DNA from: Emiliania huxleyi CCMP1516
Lineage: Eukaryota; Haptophyta; Isochrysidales; Noelaerhabdaceae
NCBI RefSeq assembly: GCF_000372725.1
Contig: NW_005200784.1
Location: 880,994-944,993 of the forward strand
Length of the DNA: 64,000 nt
Reading direction: 5' to 3'
The position numbers were made by a program, and so were the translations under genes. This document shows, in pieces, positions 31,901-41,925 of this stretch. The first letter of the stretch is position 1. Each line of letters begins with the position of its first letter. The notes under the pieces were generated by a model, which was given only the letters and a program-made list of their open reading frames with translations, was not told where the DNA came from and did no database searches.

Positions 31901-34900
31901 CTCGCACGCAGACATGTTGGCCGAAGGAGCGATGCTGCCTGGAGCGCAAGCGGTTGGCTGCGCGGCGCCGCCGGCGCAGAAGCTGCCAGGCGCGCAACCG
32001 ACGCAATCGTCGAGGCTCTCCAGCGTCGTGGACGCCTTCCCGTTGTAGAAACCGGCGGGGCAGCTCGCGGGCAGCTGAGCGCTGCTTCCCCTCGGACAGA
32101 ACGTACCCGGCGCGCACTCGAGGCAGCCCGCGGCTCCGGAGTCCGGCTGGTACGTCCCGAGGCCGCAGACGGTGCACTGGCCCTGAGCGGGCTTGGCTGC
32201 GGTTCCTGGAGAGCACACGGCAGGCGCGGCGCCGCCTCCCGCGCACGACGAGCCGGCGGGACAAGCGAGGCAGTCGGGGTCGCCGTCGGCGTCCGTCACG
32301 TTGGCGTACGTGCCCGGCGAGCACTGCGCGTCCAGCTCGCGCGACGAGCCCTGAGGGCAAAACTTGCCCGCAGCGCAGCGCACGCAGGCGGCGGCGGCGA
32401 GCTTGCTCTGGTAGTAACCCTCGGCGCACAGCTCGCACGCCTCGTTGCGGGTGCCGTTGGCGAAGCTGCCCTCGCGGCACGCCGCCTGCTCGGTGGAGCC
32501 GGTGGTGGCGAAGTGGCCCGGCGAGGCGTCGGTGCACTCGCTCGCGTCGGTGAGGTTGGTGGCGCTCGAGTAGCTGCCAGCCTCGCACGGCAGCGGCGCC
32601 GCCGCGCCAACAGCGCAGTAGCTGCCCGCATCGCACGGCTCGCACGCCGCCTTGCCGGTCTCGTCCTGGTACGTGCCGCCGGCGCAGGGCGTGCACGCGC
32701 CCTGCCCGTACGCGTCCGTGTACGACCCCTTGGCGCACGCCGTCTGCTGCGTCGAGCCCGTGGTGGCGAAGTGGCCCGGCGAGGCGTCGGTGCACTCGGT
32801 CGCGGCGGTCGCGCCCTGGTAGGAGCCCTCGGCGCACAGCTCGCAGACCTCGTTGCGCGTACCGCTGGCGAAGCTGCCCTCGCCGCACGCCGTCTGCTCG
32901 GAGGAGCCCCGGGCGGCGATGTGGCCCGGAGCGGCGGGCGTGCACTGCGAGGCGGCCGACAGGTCCGTCCTGTCCGAGTAGGAACCGCCCTCGCACGGCA
33001 GCGGCCTCGACGCGCCCGGCTCGCAGTAGCTGCCCATGTCGCACGGAAGGCAGCTCGTCGCGTTCGACTTGGCCTGGTACGATCCGCCCGCACAGCTGGC
33101 GCACTCGGAGAGGCCGGCCGTGGCGGCGAAAGAGCCCGGCGAGCACTCGGAGGGCGGCGCCGCCCCGCCGCCGCACGACGAGCCGGCGGGGCAGGCGAGG
33201 CACTCGGGGTCGCCGCTCTGGTCGGTCAGCCTCGCGTACGTGCCCGCCTCGCACTGCGCGTCCAGCTCGCGCGACGAGCCCTCGGGGCAAAACTTGCCCG
33301 CAGCGCAGCGGACGCAGGCGGCCTTGCCGGTCTCGCTCTGGAAGTAGCCCTCGGCGCACCGCTCGCACGCCTCGTTGCCATCCCCAGATGCGAAGCTGCC
33401 GGCGCGGCAAGGCACACAGGTGGAGTTCATTGTCGCTCCGGTGTCAGAGCTCGAGGTGCCGGCAGGGCAGAGAAGGCACGATTCAATTGAGATTTGGTTA
33501 CCGGGTTGTACCTGCCGGCGGGGCACGCTTGCCGCACCATGCTCCCGTCCACCACCTCGCAGTAGCCGCCCGAAGCGCAATCCTCACAGCGGTCTGACTT
33601 CACAGCGGTGGAGAAGGTCCCAGCACTGCAGGTGAGACAGTTCTCTTGACCGCTTTTCGACTGGTACTGACCGCGTGGGCAGTCGAGACAGTCGTCAGCG
33701 TTGGACGCTCCGAACAGCGGCATGCTGGTTCCGTTGGGGCAGGGCATTGGAAGCGCGCTCACCTCCTCGCAAAAGTGTCCGAGGGGGCAAAAACCGCTAC
33801 ATCCGGCGGTCTCAAGGTTGGTGGCGTTGCCGTAGTACCGTGCAGGACAGGCGTTGCAGCCGAGCACGTCGCCCTCGAACGCGCCACGAGTGGGCATCCA
33901 TTCGCCGAGCTGGCAGGGGAACCAGCTTAGTTGGGAGACGGCCGTGATGGTGATTCCGTCGCCGGCGACATTGCTCACAAATTGGGAGTCACGAATTGAA
34001 CCCAGCGAGGAGGCAAGGCCGCTGTAGTAGAATGCCGAGGCTGAGGCCGCCCGGTTTTCACTCACGTTTGACCTCACGAGGGTTGCGATACTCGTGAAGC
34101 TCTCGAATCTGGCTCCTCCGCCGCTGTTTACAGCTGTGTTGTTGCTCACCGCACTGTCGACAAGCGACAATGCTCCGCTGTCGGCCATGGTGATGCCGCC
34201 GCCGTTTGAGCCAGCGGAGCAGTCTGTAATGCTCGAGCTTTTGGTAAGCGCAAGCGCGCCGCTCTGCCGGATTGAGATGCCGCCGCCGTCGCGCTCAGCG
34301 CGGCAGCCAGAGAGGCTCGACCGGTCGAGCTCGACGTCTCCGCTGTTGGCAATGGCGATGCCGCCGCCGCCTCCACCGGCCGTGCTGCTGTTCACCGCGC
34401 TGTCGGTCAACGAAAGCGCTCCGCTGTCGGCCAAAGCGATGCCGCCGCCGTTTGAGCCGGCGGAGCAGTCTGCAATGCTCGAGCTAGCGGTAAGCGCAAG
34501 TGCACCGCCCTGCCGGATCGAGATGCCACCACCATCCCCCTCAGCGCGGCAGCCAGAGAGGCTCGATCCCTCGAGCTCGACAACTCCGCTGTCGGCCATG
34601 GCGATGCCGCCGCCATCTCCGCCGGAGGCGGAATTCTCGATGCTCGAGTCGGCCAACTTGAGGGAGCCCGCACCGGACCCTTGGATGGCGCCGCCGTCGC
34701 CATCGGAGAAACCGTTGACGAGCGTCAGACCTTGGAGGGTCAGGCTGCAGCCGCCAGAGAGGGAAAAGAGCCGCGACCGACCCTGGCCGTCGAGAGTTGC
34801 GCCAACTCCTTCGCTGCGAACAACAAGCGTGATATTGCCGCTGCACTCGAGCGATGAGTCGAGCACCTCGGCGGCGCGGCGGCCGATGTCTAGATCTGGC

Positions 34901-37900
34901 GACGACGGCCCGGGGAAGAACGGCGGTAGTGGCGGCGGACGTGGTGGCGGCGGCAAGGGCGGCGGCGAGGGCGGCGGAAATGGCGTGGGCGGCGGCGAGG
35001 GAGGCGTGCTCGGCGGCGGCGGCGGCGAGGGTGGCGGCGAGGGCGGCGGCGAGGGCGGCGGCGAGGGCGGCGGAAATGGCGTGGACCCCAGCACAATGTG
35101 GGCGCCAGGAGCGACGAAGATGTACGCTTCCCGGCCCTCGCTCACAGCCTTGTCAATCCATGAGCGGAGCTCATCTTCTGTCGCCGCGGACACTTCGTCA
35201 GGCTGCAGCGGCGGTAGCGGAGCGAGCGGTGGGCGCGAGGGCGGTGACGGCGGAGGTGGCGGACTAGGCGGAGGGGCGTAGACGCCACACAGCGTCGCGC
35301 TGTACAAGAACTCCATCGCGTTCACCATGTCCGCATCGCCGAGCCCGACATTCCATGTGACCACCTCGGCGACTGCGTAGTCGGAGTTTTCTGAGGGAGT
35401 GTATGCTCCACCATTGATGAACAAACCGCCTCCGGTAATTCCCCCGCCGACGTTTGTTGTCACGTCCTCAAAGTTAGCGATTTTTTTGCCCGCGTTTGTG
35501 CCGCACATCATAAGCCAGTTTGTTGCTGGGTTCGCGACGGAGTTTGTGGTTAGAGTTCGCCAGTTTTCGTAAAATGCGACACCAGTTGAGCCTGCATAGT
35601 GACCATGCAGCCAGTTGTTAGGCCCGCCATTCAAGATGCGCCCTTGCGTGGTGCCCGCGTAACGCGTGACGGAGCAGATGGTGAAGACGGTTGGGACAAC
35701 GTCCCCGAAGGCGATGCTGTCCGCCGTCGTACCTTGAAGGCTGCTGACGAACCCCTCCGCTCCGTTCTCGCCAGTCTCGCCAACGACTTGGAAGCCATTC
35801 CCGGTGAGGATCGCGTCCGGGCGATTCCCGGTGAGGATCGCGTCCGGGCGATTCCCGGACGCGTCCGCCCACGTCCCGCCGCCCGACCCCGACAGAACGG
35901 GTGGATTCCTCATCGTGAAGATGGCGTACGGCGTTCCCGGGAGCGTCGCGGATGACACGCTCTGGCAACTCAGAGGCGAAGGCGGCGGAGGTGATGGAGA
36001 AGGGAAGGCCATCTTCAGCTCGAAGAGGCGTACGCCCACGTCAGGGTTGCTCTGCAAGTTCAAGCGCACCTGGAGCTTGTACGGCCCCTGCGGCATGTCC
36101 GGCTCATGCGGCAGGGTGAACGAGATGCTGAACTCCTGCTCCACGTTGATGGCGCTAAACTCGCTCATCAAGAGGGTCCTCGCAGTGAAGCCGGGGATCG
36201 CGAGGCCCCAGGAGCCACCAATGTCGTAGTCTGCTCCCAAGCTGACTGGCGAACTGCTGCTCACGCCCTTGCGAACGAGCACAACGGTGAGGGTGGCCGG
36301 CCCCGGCCGGACGCTCGGGTACGGCCCCCAAACATTGCCATTCAAGTACTGCTGGCCGCCGAGCTGGAAGTAAACCCCACCGGTCACCCACGGATATCGA
36401 TCGGAGCCAAGGCCTGGGCACCAGACGTTCGGCTCGTCGCATGAAAGTGGCGGCGGCGGCGGCGGTGACGGCGGCTGCGGTGAGGAGGGAGGCTTCGCAG
36501 CCCAGCACACCTACATGAGCGGAAGGGGGGGTAGGGGCTGGACACCAGGGCTTGGCGAGCGCGAGAGCTGAGGACGGGCAGTGTGTTGGGGGCGAGAGAA
36601 TAAAAGGAGCGCCTTCCAGCCTGGCCCGGTGACTCGACCGGTGACCGACCCGTCAGAGACCCATGTCATGGTCCCATCCGATGGCACGATCCCGGCCGGG
36701 CCCGAGGTGCCGCAGTAGTTCACGCCGTTGACGACGAGGTAGTCCCAGACGCAGTTCGCGCCGGACGGGCCCTCCACGTCAAAGGCGATCACCTCCAGCC
36801 CGACCGGCGGCAGGCCAGTGATGGTGCAGCCCTCATTGATCGGGTAGTCGCCCGGGAAGTTTGGCGAGGTGGCGCACACGCCGCCGTCGGTCATCAAGCA
36901 CGGGCCGTCTCGCTCGGGAGATGGCGACGGATCCGGAGACGGCTCGGGAGATGGCGACGGATCCAGAGACGGCGGTGGCGGCGGTGACGGTACAGAGGGC
37001 GGTCCGTAGCTCAAACGGCGAATGTCCGCGTTGGCGCAGAGATAAGGTTCCCGAGCGGCGCATAAGCTCACCCATTCCGTGGTCCCAGAGCGCACGCCAC
37101 CCGAAATGACCACGCTGGCCTGCAAAATGCCGTCCACATGAGTAGACATCACACCACCGCGCAGCGAGATTGCAACCGCGTACGCCTGGCCCTGGGTCAT
37201 GGCCGACTGTTGATTAGCCGAGTTCCATACGGAGCGGCCACGAGTTTGCGTCGCACGGTAGCCCACAAACATCCGCCGCTCGTTGCTGAAGAACAAGATC
37301 GCGGGAAACCGTGCGTACCCAGCGTTCTCGTCTCCAATTTGAAGAAAGCTGCTCCAGTCGGAAACAACGCCGCGCGGCATAACCTCAAAGGTGAGGAGGA
37401 ATTCGGAGAGGGTGGTAACGGAGAAGAGCCTCTGGCCGAGGAGCGGACTGACCCAAGTGTCGCCAGAGGCGTCGACGGGTGGAGGCGGCGGCGAGGTCGG
37501 TGGCAGCATTGGCGGCGACGATGGGGGCGACGGCGGCGATGGTGGCGACGGCGGCGTTGACGGTGAGGGCGGTGGCGATGGCGGTGGCATCACTGGAGGC
37601 GGGCTGGATGGCGGACTGGGCGGATGGGCGTAGACGCCACACAGCGTCGCGCTGTACAAGAACTCCATCGCGTTCACCATGTCCGCATCGCCGAGCCCGA
37701 CATTCCATGTGACCACCTCGGCGACTGCGTAGTCGGAGTTTTCTGAGGGAGTGTATGCTCCACCATTGATGAACAAACCGCCTCCGGTAATTCCCCCGCC
37801 GACGTTTGTTGTCACGTCCTCAAAGTTAGCGATTTTTTTGCCCGCGTTTGTGCCGCACATCATAAGCCAGTTTGTTGCTGGGTTCGCGACGGAGTTTGTG

Positions 37901-40900
37901 GTTAGAGTTCGCCAGTTTTCGTAAAATGCGACACCAGTTGAGCCTGCATAGTGACCATGCAGCCAGTTGTTAGGCCCGCCATTCAAGATGCGCCCTTGCG
38001 TGGTGCCCGCGTAACGCGTGACGGAGCAGATGGTGAAGACGGTTGGGACAACGTCCCCGAAGGCGATGCTGTCCGCCGTCGTACCTTGAAGGCTGCTGAC
38101 GAACCCCTCCGCTCCGTTCTCGCCAGTCTCGCCAACGACTTGGAAGCCATTCCCGGTGAGGATCGCGTCCGGGCGATTCCCGGACGCGTCCGCCCACGTC
38201 CCGCCGCCCGACCCCGACAGAACGGGTGGATTCCTCATCGTGAAGATGGCGTACGGCGTTCCCGGGAGCGTCGCGGATGACACGCTCTGGCAACTCGGAG
38301 GCGGAGGAGGTGGCGGAGGAGGCGACGAGAGGAGCAGGCCCGTCATGATGACGTCGCTCACCTCGGCGTCGGCGGGGCTCCACCACGGGTCCGAGAAGTA
38401 AACCTTGACGTCGTGTAAGACCTCTCGGTCGGCGCGCGCTTCGTGGCAGCGCGTGACGCCGTCCACGAGCAGAGTTGTCGAGTCGGGATGGGACACCACC
38501 TCAATCAAGTACGTTATGTTCTTTTCGAGCGTTGGCCGTTCGCTGCTCGAACAAACCTCATCGTTTCCGTTGCTCGGGTGCCCGTCCACGACAAAGAGCT
38601 TCCGGGTGTTCGCAAAGAACCAGATCGCAGGCGAGCGCTGTCCGTAGCCGCCCCCGATTTCGCCGCCGGTGGTGACATGCGCGATTGAGCCCCAGCCGGC
38701 TTGTGTCATGTTGGGTGTGATGGTGAAGCTGAGGCTGTAGGATGTCGACAGCGTCCCTCTCGCCAGCTCGTTGCTTCTGCTCAGCTTGAAGGTGCCGCTG
38801 GTCAAGGGCACTGCGGGCGCCCGTGGCGGGGGCGGGGAAGGAGGCGGAGGAGGCGACGAGAGGAGCAGGCCCAATGCCGGCGACATGGAGCCATCGAGCA
38901 TGCGGCGCTGGACAATGTCCGATCCCGTGGCGTCGCCCACGAGATCCCGTGGCGTCGCCAAGGGCTCGATGTCGGGCCAAGGGCTCGTTTTGCTGCAGGC
39001 CGCCGCCACGCCGTCAGCCGTGAGGCCGCCCACGTCGGCGCACGTGATGCCGAGGCAGTCGTAGGCGCTCTCGAAGGCGGCCTTGACCGCCGCAAAGTCG
39101 GGGAAGACGCCCTGGTCGTACAGGCCGAACTTCATCTCGTCGCTGATGGTCTTGGCAGCGGCGACGTTGCACTTGTGGACGAGGGGCAGCACGGCCGCCG
39201 TGAAGACCGCGCCCTCCGCCGCGTTCTTCTGCGTCCGACCGCTGTCTTCCGGCGCCATGCCGACCTTGTACGCGTGGCGGAGCGAGCCCTGCACGAGCGG
39301 CACCGTCATCTGCTTGATGATCCTGTCAACGATGGGGCGCACTTCGGAGCAGTTGCCGTCCATGAGGTACTGCTCGCCCGCCATAAACTCCGCGAGCAGC
39401 TCCTTGTTGACGTTCGACAGCCCCGTCTGCCCCGACTCGCAGGTGCCAAAGTTGGCGCACCGCTTCTCCGCGAGCCGGTAGACCATCTCGCCAGCCGCGC
39501 TGCCACCCACGTTTGGGCCCTCGAGCGAGCCGCCGTAGAAGGCGACGCCCTTGTCCCACGCGTGCACCGCCTTGTACTGAGGGCTGTCCGGGGAGAGGGA
39601 GTCCGAGAACTCGTTGCAATTCAGACCGTCTGGGCAGTTCTCGCAGTCGTCGATCGCGTCCTCAAACTCGCGGATCACGTACATCCACACGTTCATGTAC
39701 GCCGTCCCCTTCTTGACCGCCTCGATCCGCGCGGCGTCGCCGAGCGTGGCAAAGTCGTTCGGGCCGTGCCGCCCGCTGCTGAAAGCCATGTTGGCGCCGT
39801 CGAGGGCAGCGCTCACCCACTTGTCCGCGTAGTCAAAGTCGCCGTAGTAGTTGTAGAAGGCCGAGAAGGTCTTGTACGGGCAGCCGGCGCAGGCGTTGTA
39901 CATCTTGCCCTCGGCGCCGGTGGAGAAGCCCTTCATGGTACGGAACCCGTTGGCCGACAGCGAGTTCCCGCCGAAGGCGTAGGAGTGATTCGCCAGTCCC
40001 CAGTTTGGAGTGCCGCCCTTGAGCGCATGTATCAGCGCCTGGTGCGAGGAGGGCGTCCGGGCTCGGTGACGCTGACATATACAGGCCATGGCAGGTGCGG
40101 TGAAATCGGGGTCCGCGCCTGCTGGTCGAGGTCGAGGTTCGCGTGCTTGGTCACGTCCGAGCCGGGGGTGTAGCCCGCGATGTCGCTCGCGTTCTCGCCG
40201 ATGTTTAATCGCGTTCTCGCCAATGCTACTGAGCTCGCCGGAAGCGCAGCGACGTCTGGCAGCGCGGTTGAGGATGCGACAAGTGCGGCGCCGCCGGTGA
40301 CGGTGGCCAAACCGCCAGCGACGGTGGCCAAGCAGAGAAGGACGCCGAGCAGGCTGGACCAGCCGAAGCTCGGCTTTGAGTCGCGGGCCTTTGAGTTGCG
40401 GCGCCACATCACCGTGCCGATGGCGGCCAGGGCGGCGACCGCGGCGGCGACCTGCGGCGGACCCGCCGCGAGCCACGAGAAGGCGCTCGCGAAGAAGCCG
40501 GCAGGCGCCGCCGCGCCGGTGAGGCACGCAGTGGCGTCGGCGAGGCAGGTGGGCTGCGCCGCGCCGCAAGCCCCCTTTCCGCTCGCCGCGGTCGGCCAGG
40601 AGGCGCCGCAGGCGATGGCGAGGAGGATGAGCACGAGGGCGGGCATGAGAAGCGGCGAGCAGCTCACGAGCGAGGACGCCGCCGAGGCGACGGCGGGCGA
40701 GAAGGCCGAGGACGCTGCCGAGCCACAGGAGTCGGCGAGGAGTCGGCGCCGAGCCACAGGAGTCAGCGAGGAGTCGGCGCGGTCAACGGAGGCGCAGGCG
40801 CCCCGCCAGTCAGTCGCCACCACATCGGGCGGTGCCTCGATCTTGTATTCCTGGTTTGTGGCTCGAGAAGTGTTTGCCGGTCTGTCGATCGCCCGCCGCT

Positions 40901-41006
40901 CACCGCCGGCGTGGGGAAGAGAGAGGTGGACGAAAGCTGTCGGACTGGAGATGCTCGACCGGCGTGCGGCAGAAGCGGAGACTAGGATGACGAGCGTGAC
41001 GCTCAT
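28931..41006 (-). CDS. Giant mosaic membrane receptor: Fea1-like, LamG-like, CUB, beta-helix, EphR-like repeats, multi-pass membrane region, TIR
   Basis: Proposed exons complement(40119..41006), (36613..40038), (33505..36510), (28931..33500), about 3,950 aa. Introns 40118-40039 and 36612-36511 are GC-AG and phase 0; the second removes an in-frame TAG. Order: signal peptide (MSVTLVILVSASA) and three hydrophobic segments; Fea1-like module (about 38990-40180: GYTPGSDVTKHANLDLDQQ, FRTMKGFSTGAEGKMYN, AWDKGVAFYGGSLEGPN, AEKRCANFGTC); LamG-like (38330-38800); lectin-like repeat R1 (37626-38295); LamG-like (37010-37470); CUB (36613-36900); repeat R2 (35275-35971); Pro-Ser linkers; beta-helix (33930-34870); EphR/GCC2-GCC3 Cys repeats (31470-33930); at least six membrane helices (30160-31420); TIR (29680-30150: HFHAFISHTWG, GVRIWLDVD, SPNCRREL with the catalytic-type Glu); a further alpha/beta domain. 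Fea1 proteins act in algal iron uptake; TIR domains signal or cleave NAD. One frame break near 33501 remains. The region could be two genes. Confidence 0.62.
29680..30150 (-). other. TIR domain of the giant receptor
   Basis: Box 1 HAFISHTWG, the WLDVDCLSDLGRLEESV loop, FISFLSTGYFKSPNCRREL (box with S-x2-C-x2-E, the Glu aligned with the NADase Glu of SARM1/plant TIRs) and DRPFIPVYEAD. It follows directly after the last membrane helix, so it should be cytoplasmic. Whether it has NADase activity cannot be judged from sequence alone. Confidence 0.72.
30160..31420 (-). other. Multi-pass membrane region of the giant receptor
   Basis: Hydrophobic helices: GILAAVIFALAGTAYLMYCT, KLLISFYQVAATLGPVYGV, LLLAALWPVLLVLLGGAALA, LLYWAILVAYLVLPSVS, YFWAFFVLWPVLVPFSFLAL, KIFLASLVLFIQ, ASVVSGLYLAALALARPF, LLLMCCFCLGTVIQLC, FVIALTASMLAVSLLVILL. 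A C-rich EphR-like ectodomain followed by such a segment is a known protist/algal arrangement. Confidence 0.7.
31470..33930 (-). other. EphR-like / GCC2-GCC3 cysteine-rich repeat array
   Basis: About 18 units with the pattern C-x2-C-x-A/P-G-x-F/Y ... C-x-P/A-G. Two larger blocks are near-duplicates: CVRCAAGKFCPEGSSRELDA against CVRCAAGKFCPQGSSRELDA, and TDASPGHFATTGSTQQTAC against TDASPGHFATTGSTEQAAC, showing recent internal duplication. It is expected to be extracellular and disulfide-bonded. Confidence 0.8.
33498..33508 (-). other. Frame break in the giant receptor gene
   Basis: Upstream frame ends its recognisable repeat with CPAGRYNP and would then run into unrelated residues; downstream frame picks up GNQISIESCLLCPAGTSS. 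A single base gained in the CCCGGT at 33500-33505 would restore the EphR repeat. A 62-bp intron GTACAA...CTCGAG is an alternative. The options are sequence error, intron, or genuine mutation. Confidence 0.6.
33930..34870 (-). other. Parallel beta-helix (Pmp-like/right-handed) region
   Basis: Short repeats of about 23-25 residues with GDGGGISIRQGGALAL, SNGGGIALADSGALSL, GGGGGIAIANSGDVELD and GDGGGIAMADSGVVELE. The GGGI/GGAI signature is typical of polymorphic-membrane-protein type beta-helices. The DNA repeats are close enough to suggest recent slippage or duplication. Confidence 0.75.
35275..35971 (-). repeat. Intragenic direct repeat R2 (lectin/LamG-like module)
   Basis: 697 bp which by eye is identical to 37626-38295 except for a 27-bp insertion encoding one extra NRPDAILTG (near 35803-35858). 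It encodes SSATLPGTPYAIFTMRNPPV ... EFLYSATLCGVYA, a concanavalin-like fold candidate. The module is visibly more AT-rich than its surroundings. Confidence 0.88.
37626..38295 (-). repeat. Intragenic direct repeat R1 (lectin/LamG-like module)
   Basis: 670-bp partner of 35275-35971. Silent sites also match, so the duplication or gene conversion is recent, or the copy is an assembly artefact. The copies are separated by about 1.65 kb of unique sequence that includes the CUB domain. Confidence 0.88.
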
Positions 41007-41925
41007 TCGCAAAAGCTGAGCGGCTTTGGCTCTTGCTCTTGCTATGGAGGCGTCCTGGAAGGGCAACAAGGTAAAGCCAGCGCAAACAAGGTGGTAAAGC
41101 CAGCGCAAGGGGTAAACCAGGCGTGACATTCATGAACACGCAGGGCCTGAAAATAATTTTAACAATAAGGTATACTAGACGGGACTGCCCACTGATTGGC
41201 GGCCACAGGGTGGAAACATTGCGCGGCCGCCGCCGTCGGCAGCGCTGGCAGGCGCGATGAGCGACGTGCCACCTGACCCGAGACGGGTCGCAGACGTCGT
41301 ACCGAGCGCGTCGAGACCGTGTCCTGATGTGATCTGCACGGGTGAGTCACGTCGGCGTCAAAGGAGCGACGTGCGACCTGTCAGAGCTTGATCTCCGATC
41401 TCAGCGGCGTCGAGTCGCCTTCGGCGGCGACACTTTTGTCCCTCCCCAGGACGCGCAGAGGCAGCTGCGACCCCGCCGAGTAGACGGAGGAACACCGCGC
41501 CACCTGCTGTGTGCCGCTATCTACTCGGCGGGGTCGCAGCTTCCTCTGGAAGGCACCGAGAGGGGGACAAAATGGCGCAAATGGTCAAAATGGTTTTGCG
41601 TTGTAACACGCGAGCTGTGCCACAGTGAAATGGAACTAGCCTATATGGTATATGAATTTGAATATGTGCGCGCAACACCGAACAAAATCAACGTGCAAAT
41701 CGAATCGCACTTTGGAGCGGAGAAAACACCGCTCACAGCCACAGGCCGAGCCATTGTTGGACTTGGAGAGAGACGCAGACCGCTCACAAAGTCACATGCT
41801 CACAAACGTCAAACCGGAACGAGCGGAAGACCTCTAGACCACTGCGCCGGATGCAGGCCGGATGCCAGGAGATTACAGGGGTCTTGCGACGCCACACGCG
41901 GGCAAACCGCTCAGCAAATCTACGT
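41007..41925. other. Intergenic region, with a perfect hairpin
   Basis: 5' flank of the giant receptor gene and 3' flank of the 41926-45159 gene. An AT-rich stretch lies at 41150-41176. Apart from the hairpin at 41464-41540 nothing is recognised. Confidence 0.55.
41464..41540. repeat. Perfect 21-bp inverted repeat (hairpin)
   Basis: GCTGCGACCCCGCCGAGTAG A at 41464-41484 is the exact complement of 41520-41540, with a 35-nt spacer; pairing continues imperfectly (CAGAGG/CCTCTG) on the outside. No poly-T follows. It could form a stable RNA hairpin or be a small foldback element. Confidence 0.75.

Noticed and set aside
31466..33490. 674-codon plus-strand ORF opposite the EphR-like repeats
   Set aside because: The cysteine spacing on the minus strand is diagnostic; the plus-strand frame is an Ala/Arg-rich shadow.
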